A DNA stretch of 64,000 bases from Lacrimispora defluvii (GTDB taxonomy: Bacteria; Bacillota; Clostridia; Lachnospirales; Lachnospiraceae), in NCBI GenBank assembly GCA_013036995.1, contig JAAOXG010000024.1:87309-151308 (forward strand), in the 5' to 3' direction. Position numbers and translations under genes: made by a program. The notes below the pieces were generated by a model. It saw only the letters and a list, made by a program, of their open reading frames with translations, did not search any database and was not told the DNA's origin. This document shows, piece after piece, positions 18,078 through 30,569 of the stretch (position 1 is the first letter of the stretch; every line of letters starts with the position of its first letter).

Positions 18078-18172
18078 GGATTGTTACCGGACTCTTTTGT
18101 CTGGGCAGGACCCTGCACATAAGCGGCTGCGGATTATTATCAGGCAGTCAGCTTTTAGCAGGGTCTTTTTTT
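18078..18172 (+). promoter_or_regulatory. RAT element overlapping a terminator before the beta-glucoside PTS gene
   Basis: Positions 18078-18112 begin GGATTGTTACCGG and end CTGGGCAGGACC, a close match to the LicT/BglG RAT. The 3' arm is shared with a terminator: GACCCTGC (18109-18116) pairs with GCAGGGTC (18158-18165), followed by seven T. Between the arms an inner imperfect stem (AAGC...CTGC with GCAG...GCTT) can extend the terminator. Binding of the upstream-encoded antiterminator would expose the PTS, GH1 and esterase genes. Confidence 0.9.
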
Positions 18173-18203
18173 GTAACTTCTTTTAAATGATGAGGTGTCT
18201 TAA

Positions 18204-20126
<1,923 letters not shown>

Positions 20127-20133
20127 TGATTGA

Positions 20134-21585
<1,452 letters not shown>

Positions 21586-21606
21586 TATAACTGGGGAGTT
21601 ATTAAT

Positions 21607-23358
21607 ATGAAAAAAAGAGGTTTGGCAGCCGTTCTTGTTTTAATGACCATGATTATGACAGCTGGTTGTGGCAGTGCGGCAAAGACAGAAACAACTGCTT
21701 TGCAGACAACAACTGAAACAACGGGCGCAGCTGCGGAAGCAGCACCCGTTTCGTCAGACAATACAAAAGATGGAGCCACTGTGGTTTCTACCACATACGG
21801 GCCCGTAAAAGGGGTACAGGAAGGGGAGCTCCTGACCTGGTACGGAATTCCATACGGAAAGGCACCGGTGGGTGAATTAAGGTGGCAGGCGCCAGCTGCA
21901 CCGTCTGCCTGGACGGAGGAATTAAATTGTACCGAAGCATCACAGCCTGCGCTTCAGCTTTCCGGTACTGAGGTAAAAGGAAGTGAGGACTGTTTAAAGC
22001 TTGATGTATATACAAAAAAGGGAAGTAAAAAGCTTCCTGTGCTTGTTTTTATACACGGAGGCAATAATCAGACCGGAAAGGCAGGGGAAATTCCCGGAGC
22101 TGATCTGGTAAAGAATGACAACTGCGTTTATGTATCTGTGGATTACCGTCTCGGACTTTTAGGTTTTAACTGCCTGCCGGCATTAACAGCCGGGGAGAAT
22201 GGAACCGGAAACTTTGCAATGCTTGACATTGCCTATGCTCTTGACTGGGTAAAGGAAAACATTGAAGCATTCGGCGGAGATCCGGGTAATATTACTATTT
22301 CCGGATTTTCAGCGGGAGGCCGTGATGTTATGGCAATGCTGATCAGTCCTCAGTTTAAGGGGAAATTTCAGAAAGCCATTGCATTCAGCGGAGGTATGAC
22401 CACAGCTTCAGAAGATTTAAGTGGGAAAAAGATTGCAAAAGCCATAGCTCCTCTTGCTGTTGAGGATAAGAAGGCAGCAGATGAAAACGCTGCTTATCAG
22501 TGGCTGATGACAGATTCAGCTGATGTTAAGGATTACCTTTATTCCATACCAGCAGAACGCCTGGTTCCTCTTATGGGAAATGCGGCTATCCGTATGAGTG
22601 TTTTCCCTCATCTTTATGAGGACGGTGTGGTCATTCCGAAAAATGGATTTGATACAGAAGACTATAACAGCGTTCCGCTCATGATGCTTACGGGAGGCTC
22701 TGAATTTTCCATGTTCTGTCTGGGGGACGGATATTTTAAGAGTGATGACATGACAGGATATTCAGAGAATGAGATAAATGCAGCCAAAGCATTTGCCAGC
22801 AAATACGGCAGTGATATGTACCGGATCTTTAATGCACAGGAAAGTGCGGTAAAGATGTATGATCACTATCAGTCTGATATTTATATCTGTCAGGTTAATT
22901 ATGGCAGTGATCAGTCTTCAGTCAAAGATTTGGGTGACTATGGTGCATTCCATGGCATTTTCGTTCCCATGCTTTCTGCAAAGCACAATTATCTGGAGTT
23001 TTTCCCTGATGCATTTGGTAAGGCGGGCTATCAGGCCATGGCAAAGCAGTATAACAGTTATCTTGCAAACTTCTTGAAATCAGGAGATCCAAATGGTGAC
23101 GGGCTGGCAGCGTGGAGCAGCTGGAAACCGGATAAAAAAGTGTCCATGGTATTAGACGGTACACAAACCGATGCAGTTGTAGAAGAAAAAGATGTAACAA
23201 CCACCTATCAGGATATCATGAAAGCCATGGATCAGGATGCCAGCGTTTCCGATGAGATTAAGGCTAAAATGATCAAAAATGTTCTGAACGGACGGTGGTT
23301 CAGCCGTGAATTAGATGAACATTACGGCAATAAGAGCCTTTGGAGTGACGTAGAATAA
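21607..23358 (+). CDS. type B carboxylesterase-like lipoprotein
   Basis: This 583-aa alpha/beta hydrolase of the carboxylesterase/para-nitrobenzyl esterase family is exported and lipid-anchored. The signal peptide ends in the lipobox MTAGC (Cys21), with a Thr/Ala/Glu-rich linker to about residue 55. VYVSVDYRLGLLGF and the nucleophile elbow ISGFSAGGRDVM (Ser235) are clear. The family normally has Glu before this Ser (GESAGG); here it is Phe. LTGGSEFSMF and GAFHGIFVPM offer the acid and His. It is the last gene of the bgl operon, suggesting that it strips ester groups from plant beta-glucosides before uptake (inference). Confidence 0.82.
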   Translation: MKKRGLAAVLVLMTMIMTAGCGSAAKTETTALQTTTETTGAAAEAAPVSSDNTKDGATVVSTTYGPVKGVQEGELLTWYGIPYGKAPVGELRWQAPAAPSAWTEELNCTEASQPALQLSGTEVKGSEDCLKLDVYTKKGSKKLPVLVFIHGGNNQTGKAGEIPGADLVKNDNCVYVSVDYRLGLLGFNCLPALTAGENGTGNFAMLDIAYALDWVKENIEAFGGDPGNITISGFSAGGRDVMAMLISPQFKGKFQKAIAFSGGMTTASEDLSGKKIAKAIAPLAVEDKKAADENAAYQWLMTDSADVKDYLYSIPAERLVPLMGNAAIRMSVFPHLYEDGVVIPKNGFDTEDYNSVPLMMLTGGSEFSMFCLGDGYFKSDDMTGYSENEINAAKAFASKYGSDMYRIFNAQESAVKMYDHYQSDIYICQVNYGSDQSSVKDLGDYGAFHGIFVPMLSAKHNYLEFFPDAFGKAGYQAMAKQYNSYLANFLKSGDPNGDGLAAWSSWKPDKKVSMVLDGTQTDAVVEEKDVTTTYQDIMKAMDQDASVSDEIKAKMIKNVLNGRWFSRELDEHYGNKSLWSDVE

Positions 23359-23366
23359 GTGTTTAG

Positions 23367-23417
23367 AAAGAGATTTGTAATTCCTGAAAAACCGGGAGTT
23401 ACGAATCTCTTTTTTTG
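23367..23417 (+). terminator. terminator of the bgl operon
   Basis: An 18-nt arm (23367-23384) pairs with 23395-23412 with one or two mismatches, followed by a T-tract. Confidence 0.88.
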
Positions 23418-23481
23418 TGGTACTATATGGGGAGAGGTATGTTTTTTTACGAATGAAAATGAAGCGGCGGAAATTATTCTC

Positions 23482-23510
23482 TTATATTTCCATAGAGGAT
23501 TTTATATAAT
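23482..23510 (+). promoter_or_regulatory. candidate promoter of the second yesN/yesM pair
   Basis: TATAAT (23505-23510) follows TTATAT (23482-23487) at 17 nt. The -35 is weak. No other structure is seen between the preceding terminator and the gene. Confidence 0.4.
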
Positions 23511-23547
23511 CGAATCATAGAAATGCGGCTGACAGGGGGAATCAGAC

Positions 23548-25173
23548 ATGGTTAAGATATTTCTTGCAGAGGATGAAAAAATTGTCCGTGAAGGAATTAA
23601 GAACGGAATTGCCTGGGAAAAATATGGGTTTGAATTTGCCGGGGAAGCGCCGGATGGAGAGTTGGCTTATCCCATGATATTAAAATCGAAGCCGGATATA
23701 CTGCTTACGGATATCCGGATGCCTTTTATGGATGGACTGGAACTGGCGGAGATGGCGAAACGGGCTCTACCGGATATACATATTATGTTTTTCAGCGGAT
23801 ACGATGATTTTGAGTACGCCAAACGGGCGATTAAGATCGGAGCTGCCGATTATCTCTTAAAGCCGGTGAGCAGCAGCCAGCTTTTGGAAGCATTGGAACG
23901 AATGAGCGAGACAATCATGCAGGAAAAAAGCGAGAAGGGATATAAGCAGGAATTTTTAAAGCAGCAGGAAGAACGAAAGCAGATGGACCGGGACCGGTTA
24001 TTTGATATTATCGTATCAGGGAAGCTGGGACTTTCTGAGCTGCTTCGAAAAGGTCAGGAGCACAATCTTTCTTTATCTGCCCCTATGTACAATCTCATTT
24101 TGTTCCAGGCAAAAGGAGCGGAGAGCCAGGATCAGTACTCGGATGAGAATGTGCTGTTTGATAAGAGGCTGAAGGAAGAACTGGAGGGAAGAGCCGACAT
24201 TATTGGATTTAACCGGCTTTCAGAAGGGTATGGCTTTCTGATTATGGGAGAAGAATCCGATATGGAACGGAAGGTTACATATTATTCGGAAATTCTCATA
24301 CGGCTGGCGGAATCATTTCCTGAGATGGAGTATTTTGGAGGGATCGGGACTCCAGTGTGCAGACTCAGTGAGATTCGCACATCTTTTAAAGCAGCGAGCA
24401 GGGCTTATGCCTGCCGTTATATGCTGGACCGCAACCAGATTCTAACGGCGGAGGCAGCAGTTCGGATCCATAATGATACCGGAAGTATCAGCCTGGAGGG
24501 AATTGATATCACCAAGTTAAGCCGTGACATTATACCCAACTTTTTAAAGAACGGATCAGTCCCTGAGGTGAAGTATTTCGTTGAGGAATATATGGAAGCC
24601 TGCGGGAATAATATTAATTCACTGATTTTCAGGCAGTACATTCTGATGGATGTGTATCTGGCAGTCATCGGGTTTGTGTCTCAGCTTGGTTTTGAACCGG
24701 AACAGGTTTTAAAGGAGTTTGGCGATGCAAAGACCATGCAGCCCTGTGTAAACTCCATGGAATCTGCGGTTAAGTATACCAGGGAGATCCTTGCAAAGGC
24801 CATTGGTTTTCGAACCACCTGTTCCCAGAAAAAGTACCGGCTGGTTCTTGAAAAGGCAGTGGATTATATCGCAGCCCACTATCAGGACGAAGATATTTCA
24901 TTAAATGCTGTGGCGTCGGCGGTAAATATCAGCCCCAATCATTTCAGCACCATTTTCAGCCAGGAAATGGAAATTACGTTTGTGGAATACTTAACAAAGG
25001 TGCGCATGGATGCTGCCAGGGAATTACTGTTGAAAACGGATTTGAGAACTTCAGAAATCGGATATCAGGTGGGATATAAGGATCCCCATTATTTCAGTTA
25101 CCTGTTTAAGAAGATTCACGGAATCACACCGAAGGCGTTTCGGTCAGGGGGAGAAAATGAAGTACAAAAGTGA
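23548..25173 (+). CDS. YesN-type response regulator (REC + linker + AraC HTH)
   Basis: This 541-aa regulator has a receiver (residues 1-125) with acidic AEDE and phospho-acceptor Asp55 in ILLTDIRMPFMDG. A long middle region of about 300 residues includes a helical stretch (EQKSEKGY-like charged helix near 130-150). The C-terminal AraC double HTH (about 430-535) contains ISPNHFSTIFSQEMEITFVE and GYKDPHYFSYLFKK. The kinase gene overlaps its end by 17 nt. It probably activates the sugar ABC operon that follows the kinase, where a direct-repeat operator is visible. Confidence 0.9.
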   Translation: MVKIFLAEDEKIVREGIKNGIAWEKYGFEFAGEAPDGELAYPMILKSKPDILLTDIRMPFMDGLELAEMAKRALPDIHIMFFSGYDDFEYAKRAIKIGAADYLLKPVSSSQLLEALERMSETIMQEKSEKGYKQEFLKQQEERKQMDRDRLFDIIVSGKLGLSELLRKGQEHNLSLSAPMYNLILFQAKGAESQDQYSDENVLFDKRLKEELEGRADIIGFNRLSEGYGFLIMGEESDMERKVTYYSEILIRLAESFPEMEYFGGIGTPVCRLSEIRTSFKAASRAYACRYMLDRNQILTAEAAVRIHNDTGSISLEGIDITKLSRDIIPNFLKNGSVPEVKYFVEEYMEACGNNINSLIFRQYILMDVYLAVIGFVSQLGFEPEQVLKEFGDAKTMQPCVNSMESAVKYTREILAKAIGFRTTCSQKKYRLVLEKAVDYIAAHYQDEDISLNAVASAVNISPNHFSTIFSQEMEITFVEYLTKVRMDAARELLLKTDLRTSEIGYQVGYKDPHYFSYLFKKIHGITPKAFRSGGENEVQK

Positions 25174-26599
25174 TTCAATTAAGGCAAAATTAAAAAACAT
25201 GCAGGCAATCGTTTTTATCCCGGTCATTATTATGATTGGGATATTGCTATATACCATGGAATGGCAGAATCAACAGTACCGTCAAAGCATACGCAACCTG
25301 ACAATGGCAACAGAGTTTAATTTTGATTTTAAGTCCAACATTGACTATAAAATGTACCGGATTGTGATCGGAGCAGACACCTTTGAATCCTTAAACCCGT
25401 ATGAGGATCTGGAAAATTCTAAAAAGATGTTTTTGGAGCTGAAAGATACCACTCCTCAGGAAACCAGCAAAAAGGGGCTGGATGGAATTGTAGTTTTAAT
25501 CGGAATGCTGGAAAAACGAATTGAGGATATTCAGACCAGTAACATTATCGGGGATTATGACAAGAATATGACCCGTCTTGACCAGGATATCTATGCAATT
25601 ACTGATTTAATCCAGGAGTCCATGTCCGATTATATCTATAATGAGACAAAGACCCTGGAGTCTGTACGCCAGAAGCTTGACACCCAGACAAGGCAGGTCA
25701 TTGCTCTTTGCATTGTAATTGCTTCTTATCTCATTGTATTTTTACTTGCTTCCTTTTCATCCTTTGGAAAACGAATTACAAAACCCATTGAGGAACTCTG
25801 TGAATATACCATGAAGCTGGCAGACGGGAATCTGGAAGTCAGCGCACCAAAAAGCAATATCAGGGAGATAAAGGTTTTAGGGGAACAGTATGATCAGATG
25901 GTAATCCGGATCGGTGAACTGATCCGCCACATCAAGGAAGAGCAGGAGCTAAAGAGAAAAACAGAACTGAAGCTTTTACAGGCTCAGATCAATCCTCATT
26001 TTCTTTATAATACGTTAGATACCATTGTCTGGCTGGCGGAGGGAAAGCAGCATCAGGAGGTGGTGGAGATGATTACTGCACTGTCTTCTTTTTTAAGAAT
26101 CGGTCTGAACAACGGACGGGATTTTATTACCATTAAAGAAGAGGCAGAGCATATAAAAAGTTATCTTTTAATCCAGCATTTCCGCTACGAGGACATTATG
26201 GATTATGAGATTGATTTTGAAGATCGGATCCGTGATTATTCCATATTAAAACTTACCCTGCAGCCCATTGTGGAAAATGCACTTTACCATGGAATAAAGA
26301 ATTGCAGAAAAAAAGGATTCTTACGTATCAGCGGCTGGCAGGAGAATGAAGATATTCTTTTAAAGGTGGAGGACAACGGGATTGGAATGAAACCGGATGA
26401 GGTAAAAAAGATGGAGCATCAGATTGCCGGCGGCAGCAAAGCGGATTTTCATGTTGGGGAAGGCTTTGGAATTGCCAATGTGGCAGAGCGGATCCGGCTG
26501 AATTTTGGTGAGGCGTATGGACTTACCATTGAAAGCGAGTACGGAGTCGGAACTGCTGTTACAGTGAGGATTCCGGCAGTAAGATGGGGAAATATATAA
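25157..26599 (+). CDS. YesM-type sensor histidine kinase
   Basis: This 480-aa membrane kinase overlaps the regulator gene by 17 nt. The first membrane span (about residues 14-30) and the second (about 175-198) enclose a mainly helical extracellular domain of about 145 residues. A HAMP segment (FGKRITKPIEELCEYTM) follows. The kinase domain has the phospho-His in QINPHFLYNTLDTIVW, and the ATPase domain has LQPIVENALYHGIKNC, VEDNGIGM and GFGIANVAERIRLNFG. Ribosome site GGGGGAG lies inside the regulator gene. Confidence 0.9.
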   Translation: MKYKSDSIKAKLKNMQAIVFIPVIIMIGILLYTMEWQNQQYRQSIRNLTMATEFNFDFKSNIDYKMYRIVIGADTFESLNPYEDLENSKKMFLELKDTTPQETSKKGLDGIVVLIGMLEKRIEDIQTSNIIGDYDKNMTRLDQDIYAITDLIQESMSDYIYNETKTLESVRQKLDTQTRQVIALCIVIASYLIVFLLASFSSFGKRITKPIEELCEYTMKLADGNLEVSAPKSNIREIKVLGEQYDQMVIRIGELIRHIKEEQELKRKTELKLLQAQINPHFLYNTLDTIVWLAEGKQHQEVVEMITALSSFLRIGLNNGRDFITIKEEAEHIKSYLLIQHFRYEDIMDYEIDFEDRIRDYSILKLTLQPIVENALYHGIKNCRKKGFLRISGWQENEDILLKVEDNGIGMKPDEVKKMEHQIAGGSKADFHVGEGFGIANVAERIRLNFGEAYGLTIESEYGVGTAVTVRIPAVRWGNI

Positions 26600-26600
26600 A

Positions 26601-26631
26601 AAAATCAACTTTTATCCGAAAAAAATCAACT
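26601..26631 (+). promoter_or_regulatory. direct-repeat operator candidate upstream of the YtfQ-like gene
   Basis: AAATCAACTT occurs exactly twice, at 26601-26610 and 26622-26631. Start-to-start spacing is 21 bp, two helical turns. It lies 61-91 bp upstream of the -35 of the binding-protein gene and just after a YesN/YesM pair, the usual layout for an AraC-type activator site. Confidence 0.6.
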
Positions 26632-26691
26632 TAATTTTTGGAATACATGGAAATAGCGTAAGAAACTTAACCCTTTGCAAAAGATATTGTA

Positions 26692-26720
26692 TTGAGAAAT
26701 CAGTGGGATGAGACTATGAT
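26692..26720 (+). promoter_or_regulatory. promoter of the YtfQRT-like operon
   Basis: TTGAGA (26692-26697), a 17-nt spacer and TATGAT (26715-26720), 47 nt upstream of the ATG at 26768. Confidence 0.7.
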
Positions 26721-26767
26721 ACAGGTAGTTACTTAATAGTAAATGATTCTTATTGGAGGGAACGGAT

Positions 26768-27850
26768 ATGAAGAAAAGAGTTTTAAGCTTTTTGACAGCT
26801 GCGGTTATGACAACCGCCATGATTTTATCCGGTTGCAGCGGATCTCAGACAGCCGCAACCACAGCAGCACCTGCTGCTACTGAAACAAAAGCAGAGACAA
26901 CGGCAGCAGCTAAAACGGAAGCAGCCACAACCAAAGCAGCACCTGCAGAGAAAAAGGAAATCGTAGTGGGATTTTCTCAGGTTGGCGCAGAGTCTGACTG
27001 GAGAACGGCCAATACCGAATCCATGAAGTCAACGTTTACAGAAGCAAACGGTTACAAGCTGATTTTTGATGATGCACAGCAGAAACAGGAAAATCAGTTA
27101 AAGGCAGTTCGTAACTTTATTCAGCAGGATGTTGATTATATCGTTATCGCACCAGTTACAGAAACTGGCTGGGATACCGTTTTACAGGAAGCAAAAGATG
27201 CAGGCATTCCGGTTATTATTGTTGACCGTATGATCAATGTATCTGACGATTCCTTATATACTGCATGGGTTGGTTCCAACTTCCTTCAGGAAGGTTATGA
27301 TGCAGTAGCATGGCTTGATGAGTATTTAAAGAAGAATAACAGAGCAGATGATGATATCAACATCGTTACTCTTCAGGGTACCATCGGTTCTTCTGCACAG
27401 ATTGGTCGTACCAATGGTGTGGAAGAGAAGATGAAAGATCACCCGAAGTGGAAGATGTTAGAGCGTCAGACTGGTGAATTTACACAGGCAAAGGGTCAGG
27501 AAGTTATGGAATCCTTCTTAAAGACCTATAACGATATCGATGTTGTAATTGCTGAGAACGACAACATGGCATTTGGTGCCATTGATGCCATTAAGGCTGC
27601 AGGAAAGACCTGTGGACCAAAAGGTGATATCATCATTATTTCCTTTGATGCAGTTTCTGCAGCATTTGACTCCATGATCGCAGGAGATATGAACGTTTCT
27701 GTAGAGTGTAATCCTCTTCACGGTCCTCGTGTAGCTGAGATCATTCAGAAGCTGGAGAAGGGCGAAAAAGTTGATAAGATTGCATATGTAAAGGAAGGCG
27801 TATTCCCGGCAGATACAGCAGCAGCTGAAAAACCAAAGAGACAGTATTAA
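26768..27850 (+). CDS. ytfQ: sugar ABC binding lipoprotein, YtfQ-like
   Basis: This 360-aa periplasmic-binding-protein-like lipoprotein has a signal peptide to residue 22, Cys23 in ILSGC, an Ala/Thr-rich linker to about 62, then the family-4 fold. VGFSQVGAESDWRTANTES, FDDAQQKQENQLKAVRNFI and IAPVTETGWDTVLQEAKDAG closely match the galactofuranose-binding protein YtfQ of Escherichia coli. The start at ATG 26768 (GGAGGG upstream) is preferred to an in-frame TTG 15 nt earlier. It is followed by an ATPase and two permease genes in the YtfQ-R-T-YjfF order. A pentofuranose or hexofuranose ligand is likely (inference from family). Confidence 0.87.
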   Translation: MKKRVLSFLTAAVMTTAMILSGCSGSQTAATTAAPAATETKAETTAAAKTEAATTKAAPAEKKEIVVGFSQVGAESDWRTANTESMKSTFTEANGYKLIFDDAQQKQENQLKAVRNFIQQDVDYIVIAPVTETGWDTVLQEAKDAGIPVIIVDRMINVSDDSLYTAWVGSNFLQEGYDAVAWLDEYLKKNNRADDDINIVTLQGTIGSSAQIGRTNGVEEKMKDHPKWKMLERQTGEFTQAKGQEVMESFLKTYNDIDVVIAENDNMAFGAIDAIKAAGKTCGPKGDIIIISFDAVSAAFDSMIAGDMNVSVECNPLHGPRVAEIIQKLEKGEKVDKIAYVKEGVFPADTAAAEKPKRQY

Positions 27851-27896
27851 TTGGTTGGGACTAAGGCGCTGAAAGCAGAATGATAGCCAGAGAAAC

Positions 27897-27947
27897 AGGT
27901 GCAGGGAATGGAGGACGGGGTCAGTCCTCCTCCAGGCACCTTTTTTA
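27897..27947 (+). terminator. intercistronic hairpin terminator after the YtfQ-like gene
   Basis: AGGTGC (27897-27902) pairs with GCACCT (27936-27941), and GGAGGAC (27910-27916) pairs with GTCCTCC (27924-27930), followed by six T. It probably lets part of transcription stop after the binding-protein gene, giving excess binding protein over the membrane parts. Confidence 0.8.
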
Positions 27948-28000
27948 ATCTCCTGACATGCAGTGAAAAGCAGAAAAAGTGGAGAAAAAGGAGGGATCTT

Positions 28001-29521
28001 ATGCCCAATGAGATAGTATTGAGCATGAAAAACATATCAAAGACATTTCCCGGGGTACGTGCCTTAGACCATGTGGATTTTACCTTAAGAAGCGGGGAGA
28101 TCCATGCTCTCATGGGAGAGAACGGAGCAGGTAAATCAACGCTCATAAAGGTTTTGACCGGGGTAGAGGAATTTGAATCAGGTGAGATAAAAATTGAAGG
28201 CGGGAGCAGAACCATCATTAATCATTCGCCCCAGGAAGCCCAGGAGCATGGAATCAGTACCGTCTATCAGGAGGTAAATCTCTGCCCCAATTTGTCGGTA
28301 GCTGAGAACCTGTTTATCGGAAGAGAACCCAAAAGAGCAGGACTCATCGACTGGAAGACCATGAACCGGAAAGCGGCGGAGCTTCTTTCCAAACTGGAAA
28401 TGAATATTGATGTAACAAAGGCACTGGAGAATTACTCCATTGCACTGCAGCAGATGATCGCTATAGCAAGGGCTGTGGATATGTCAGCAAAAGTTCTGAT
28501 TCTTGATGAACCCACATCTTCTTTGGATGATAACGAGGTAGAGAAGCTGTTCGGGTTAATGAGACGTCTGAAGGCAGACGGAGTAGGAATTATCTTTGTT
28601 ACTCATTTTCTGGAGCAGGTTTATGAAGTCTGCGATAAGATAACCGTACTCAGAAACGGCGGACTGGTAGGAGAATATGAAACAGAAAAGCTTCCAAGAG
28701 TACAGCTGGTTGCCAAGATGATGGGTAAGGATTTCGATGATCTGGAAGCAATTAAGAAAGGCGGAAAGACCGCTGGTAAGTCAAGTGAGGCAGTCATTGA
28801 TGCCAAAGGAATCGGCAGGCAGGGAACCATAAAACCATATGATCTGCAGATTTATAAAGGAGAAGTGATCGGTCTGACAGGACTTCTTGGTTCTGGCCGT
28901 TCAGAGCTTGCAAGAAGTCTGTACGGAGCAGATAAACCGGACAGCGGGGAACTGAAGGTCAATGGAAAACCCGTAGTTCTGCATACCCCTCTCGATGCCA
29001 TGATGGCTGGTATGGCATATCTGCCGGAGAATCGGAAAGAGGAAGGAATTGTTGCCGATTTGTCTGTAAGAGAGAATTTAATTCTGGCACTTCAGGCTAA
29101 GAGAGGCATGTTCCACCCAATCGGAGCCAAAGAGCAGGAGGAACTGGCTGACAAGTATGTGAAGCTGCTGCAGATTAAGACAGCAAGCCTGGATACTCCC
29201 GTAAGAAGTTTAAGCGGAGGAAACCAGCAGAAGGTAATTCTTGGAAGATGGCTTCTTACTGATCCTGATTTTCTGATTCTTGATGAACCCACCAGAGGAA
29301 TTGATGTTGGTACTAAGACTGAGATTCAGAAACTGGTGGTCCAGCTGGCAAAAGAGGGTGTCACTGTTATGTTTATCTCCTCTGAAATTGAGGAGATGAT
29401 CCGTACCTGCAGCCGGATGGCAGTTTTAAGAGACCGGGAGAAGGTTTCTGAGCTTATGGAGGATGAACTTGATCAGAACCATATCATGAAGGCGATTGCA
29501 GGAGGTGGAACAGATGAATAA
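28001..29521 (+). CDS. ytfR: sugar ABC ATP-binding protein, two ATPase domains, YtfR-like
   Basis: This 506-aa protein has two ABC domains in one chain, as in RbsA/YtfR. Domain 1 has Walker A GENGAGKST and Walker B LILDEPTSSLD. Domain 2 has a degenerate P-loop GLLGSGRSELARS, signature SLSGGNQQKVILGRW and Walker B ILDEPTRGIDVG. I start it at 28001, where AGGAGGG precedes ATG; the frame is open 102 nt upstream but covers the intercistronic hairpin. It energises the YtfT/YjfF-like permeases and overlaps the next gene by 8 nt. Confidence 0.92.
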   Translation: MPNEIVLSMKNISKTFPGVRALDHVDFTLRSGEIHALMGENGAGKSTLIKVLTGVEEFESGEIKIEGGSRTIINHSPQEAQEHGISTVYQEVNLCPNLSVAENLFIGREPKRAGLIDWKTMNRKAAELLSKLEMNIDVTKALENYSIALQQMIAIARAVDMSAKVLILDEPTSSLDDNEVEKLFGLMRRLKADGVGIIFVTHFLEQVYEVCDKITVLRNGGLVGEYETEKLPRVQLVAKMMGKDFDDLEAIKKGGKTAGKSSEAVIDAKGIGRQGTIKPYDLQIYKGEVIGLTGLLGSGRSELARSLYGADKPDSGELKVNGKPVVLHTPLDAMMAGMAYLPENRKEEGIVADLSVRENLILALQAKRGMFHPIGAKEQEELADKYVKLLQIKTASLDTPVRSLSGGNQQKVILGRWLLTDPDFLILDEPTRGIDVGTKTEIQKLVVQLAKEGVTVMFISSEIEEMIRTCSRMAVLRDREKVSELMEDELDQNHIMKAIAGGGTDE

Positions 29522-30569
29522 GGGAAAGGCATTTATAAAAAGACTGACAGGATACCGCTTGTTTCTGCCCCTATTCTGTCTGGTGCTTGTTCTGTTTTCC
29601 AATTTGATTAAGACCCCCGGCTTCTTTGAGGTGACGATTAAAAACGGCGTTCTCTACGGATATATCATTGACGTAATTAACCGTGCCAGCGATCTGGTTA
29701 TTCTGGCTGTGGGTATGACCCTGGTAGTTGCTGCCTCAGGTGGTACAGATATCTCCGTGGGGGCTGTTATGTCTGTAGCGGGAGCTGTGTGCTGCTTCAT
29801 TCTTTCAGGAGGACAGCAGTCCGTTAATGAGTTTGTAAATCCTTATATTCTGGGCGTACTGGCCGCCATTCTTGCGGGAATCTTATGCGGCTGCTTTAAT
29901 GGTTTCCTTGTAGCAAAGCTTAAGATCCAGCCCATGGTGGCAACTTTGATTTTGTTTACCGCCGGACGAGGAATTGCACAGCTGATTACAAAAGGCCAGA
30001 TCACCTATATCCGTGTGGAATCCTATAAAATGCTGGGTTCCAGTATTCCGGGCATTCCCATTCCGACTCCCGTGTTTGTGGCTATGATTGTGGTGCTGCT
30101 CACCTATGTTCTGTTAAAGAAGACGACACTGGGACTTTATATTCAGACTGTGGGAATTAATGCAAAGGCTTCCAAGCTGATGGGAATTAAGTCCGCAATG
30201 ATTATTTTCCTTTCCTATGTATTTTGCGGTCTCTGCGCCGGTATATCCGGACTCGTGGCCTCTTCCAGAATCTATTCTGCCGATGCCAACAACATTGGAC
30301 TGAATCTGGAGTTAGATGCCATTCTAGCAGTTGCGCTGGGCGGAAACAGCCTTGCAGGCGGAAAATTTTCTCTGTTAGGAAGTGTCATCGGAGCTTACAC
30401 CATTCAGGCGCTGAGCACCACCCTTTATGCCATGGGTGTTTCTCCAGACCAGATTCCGGTATATAAAGCGGTTGTAGTTGTTGTAATTGTAGCGTTACAG
30501 TCAACCGAGTTAAAGCGCATGGTGAGTAAACTGCAGATGAACGTTAAGTCAGGAAAGAAGGTGGCATAA
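29514..30569 (+). CDS. ytfT: sugar ABC permease, YtfT-like
   Basis: This 351-aa permease of the ribose/galactofuranose family has about eight to ten hydrophobic segments. VAASGGTDISVGAVMSVAGA, LKIQPMVATLILFTAGRGIA and VALGGNSLAGGKFSLLGSVI are family signatures. The ATG at 29514 lies inside the end of the ATPase gene, after AGGAGG. The second permease gene starts at the base after its stop. Confidence 0.9.
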   Translation: MNKGKAFIKRLTGYRLFLPLFCLVLVLFSNLIKTPGFFEVTIKNGVLYGYIIDVINRASDLVILAVGMTLVVAASGGTDISVGAVMSVAGAVCCFILSGGQQSVNEFVNPYILGVLAAILAGILCGCFNGFLVAKLKIQPMVATLILFTAGRGIAQLITKGQITYIRVESYKMLGSSIPGIPIPTPVFVAMIVVLLTYVLLKKTTLGLYIQTVGINAKASKLMGIKSAMIIFLSYVFCGLCAGISGLVASSRIYSADANNIGLNLELDAILAVALGGNSLAGGKFSLLGSVIGAYTIQALSTTLYAMGVSPDQIPVYKAVVVVVIVALQSTELKRMVSKLQMNVKSGKKVA

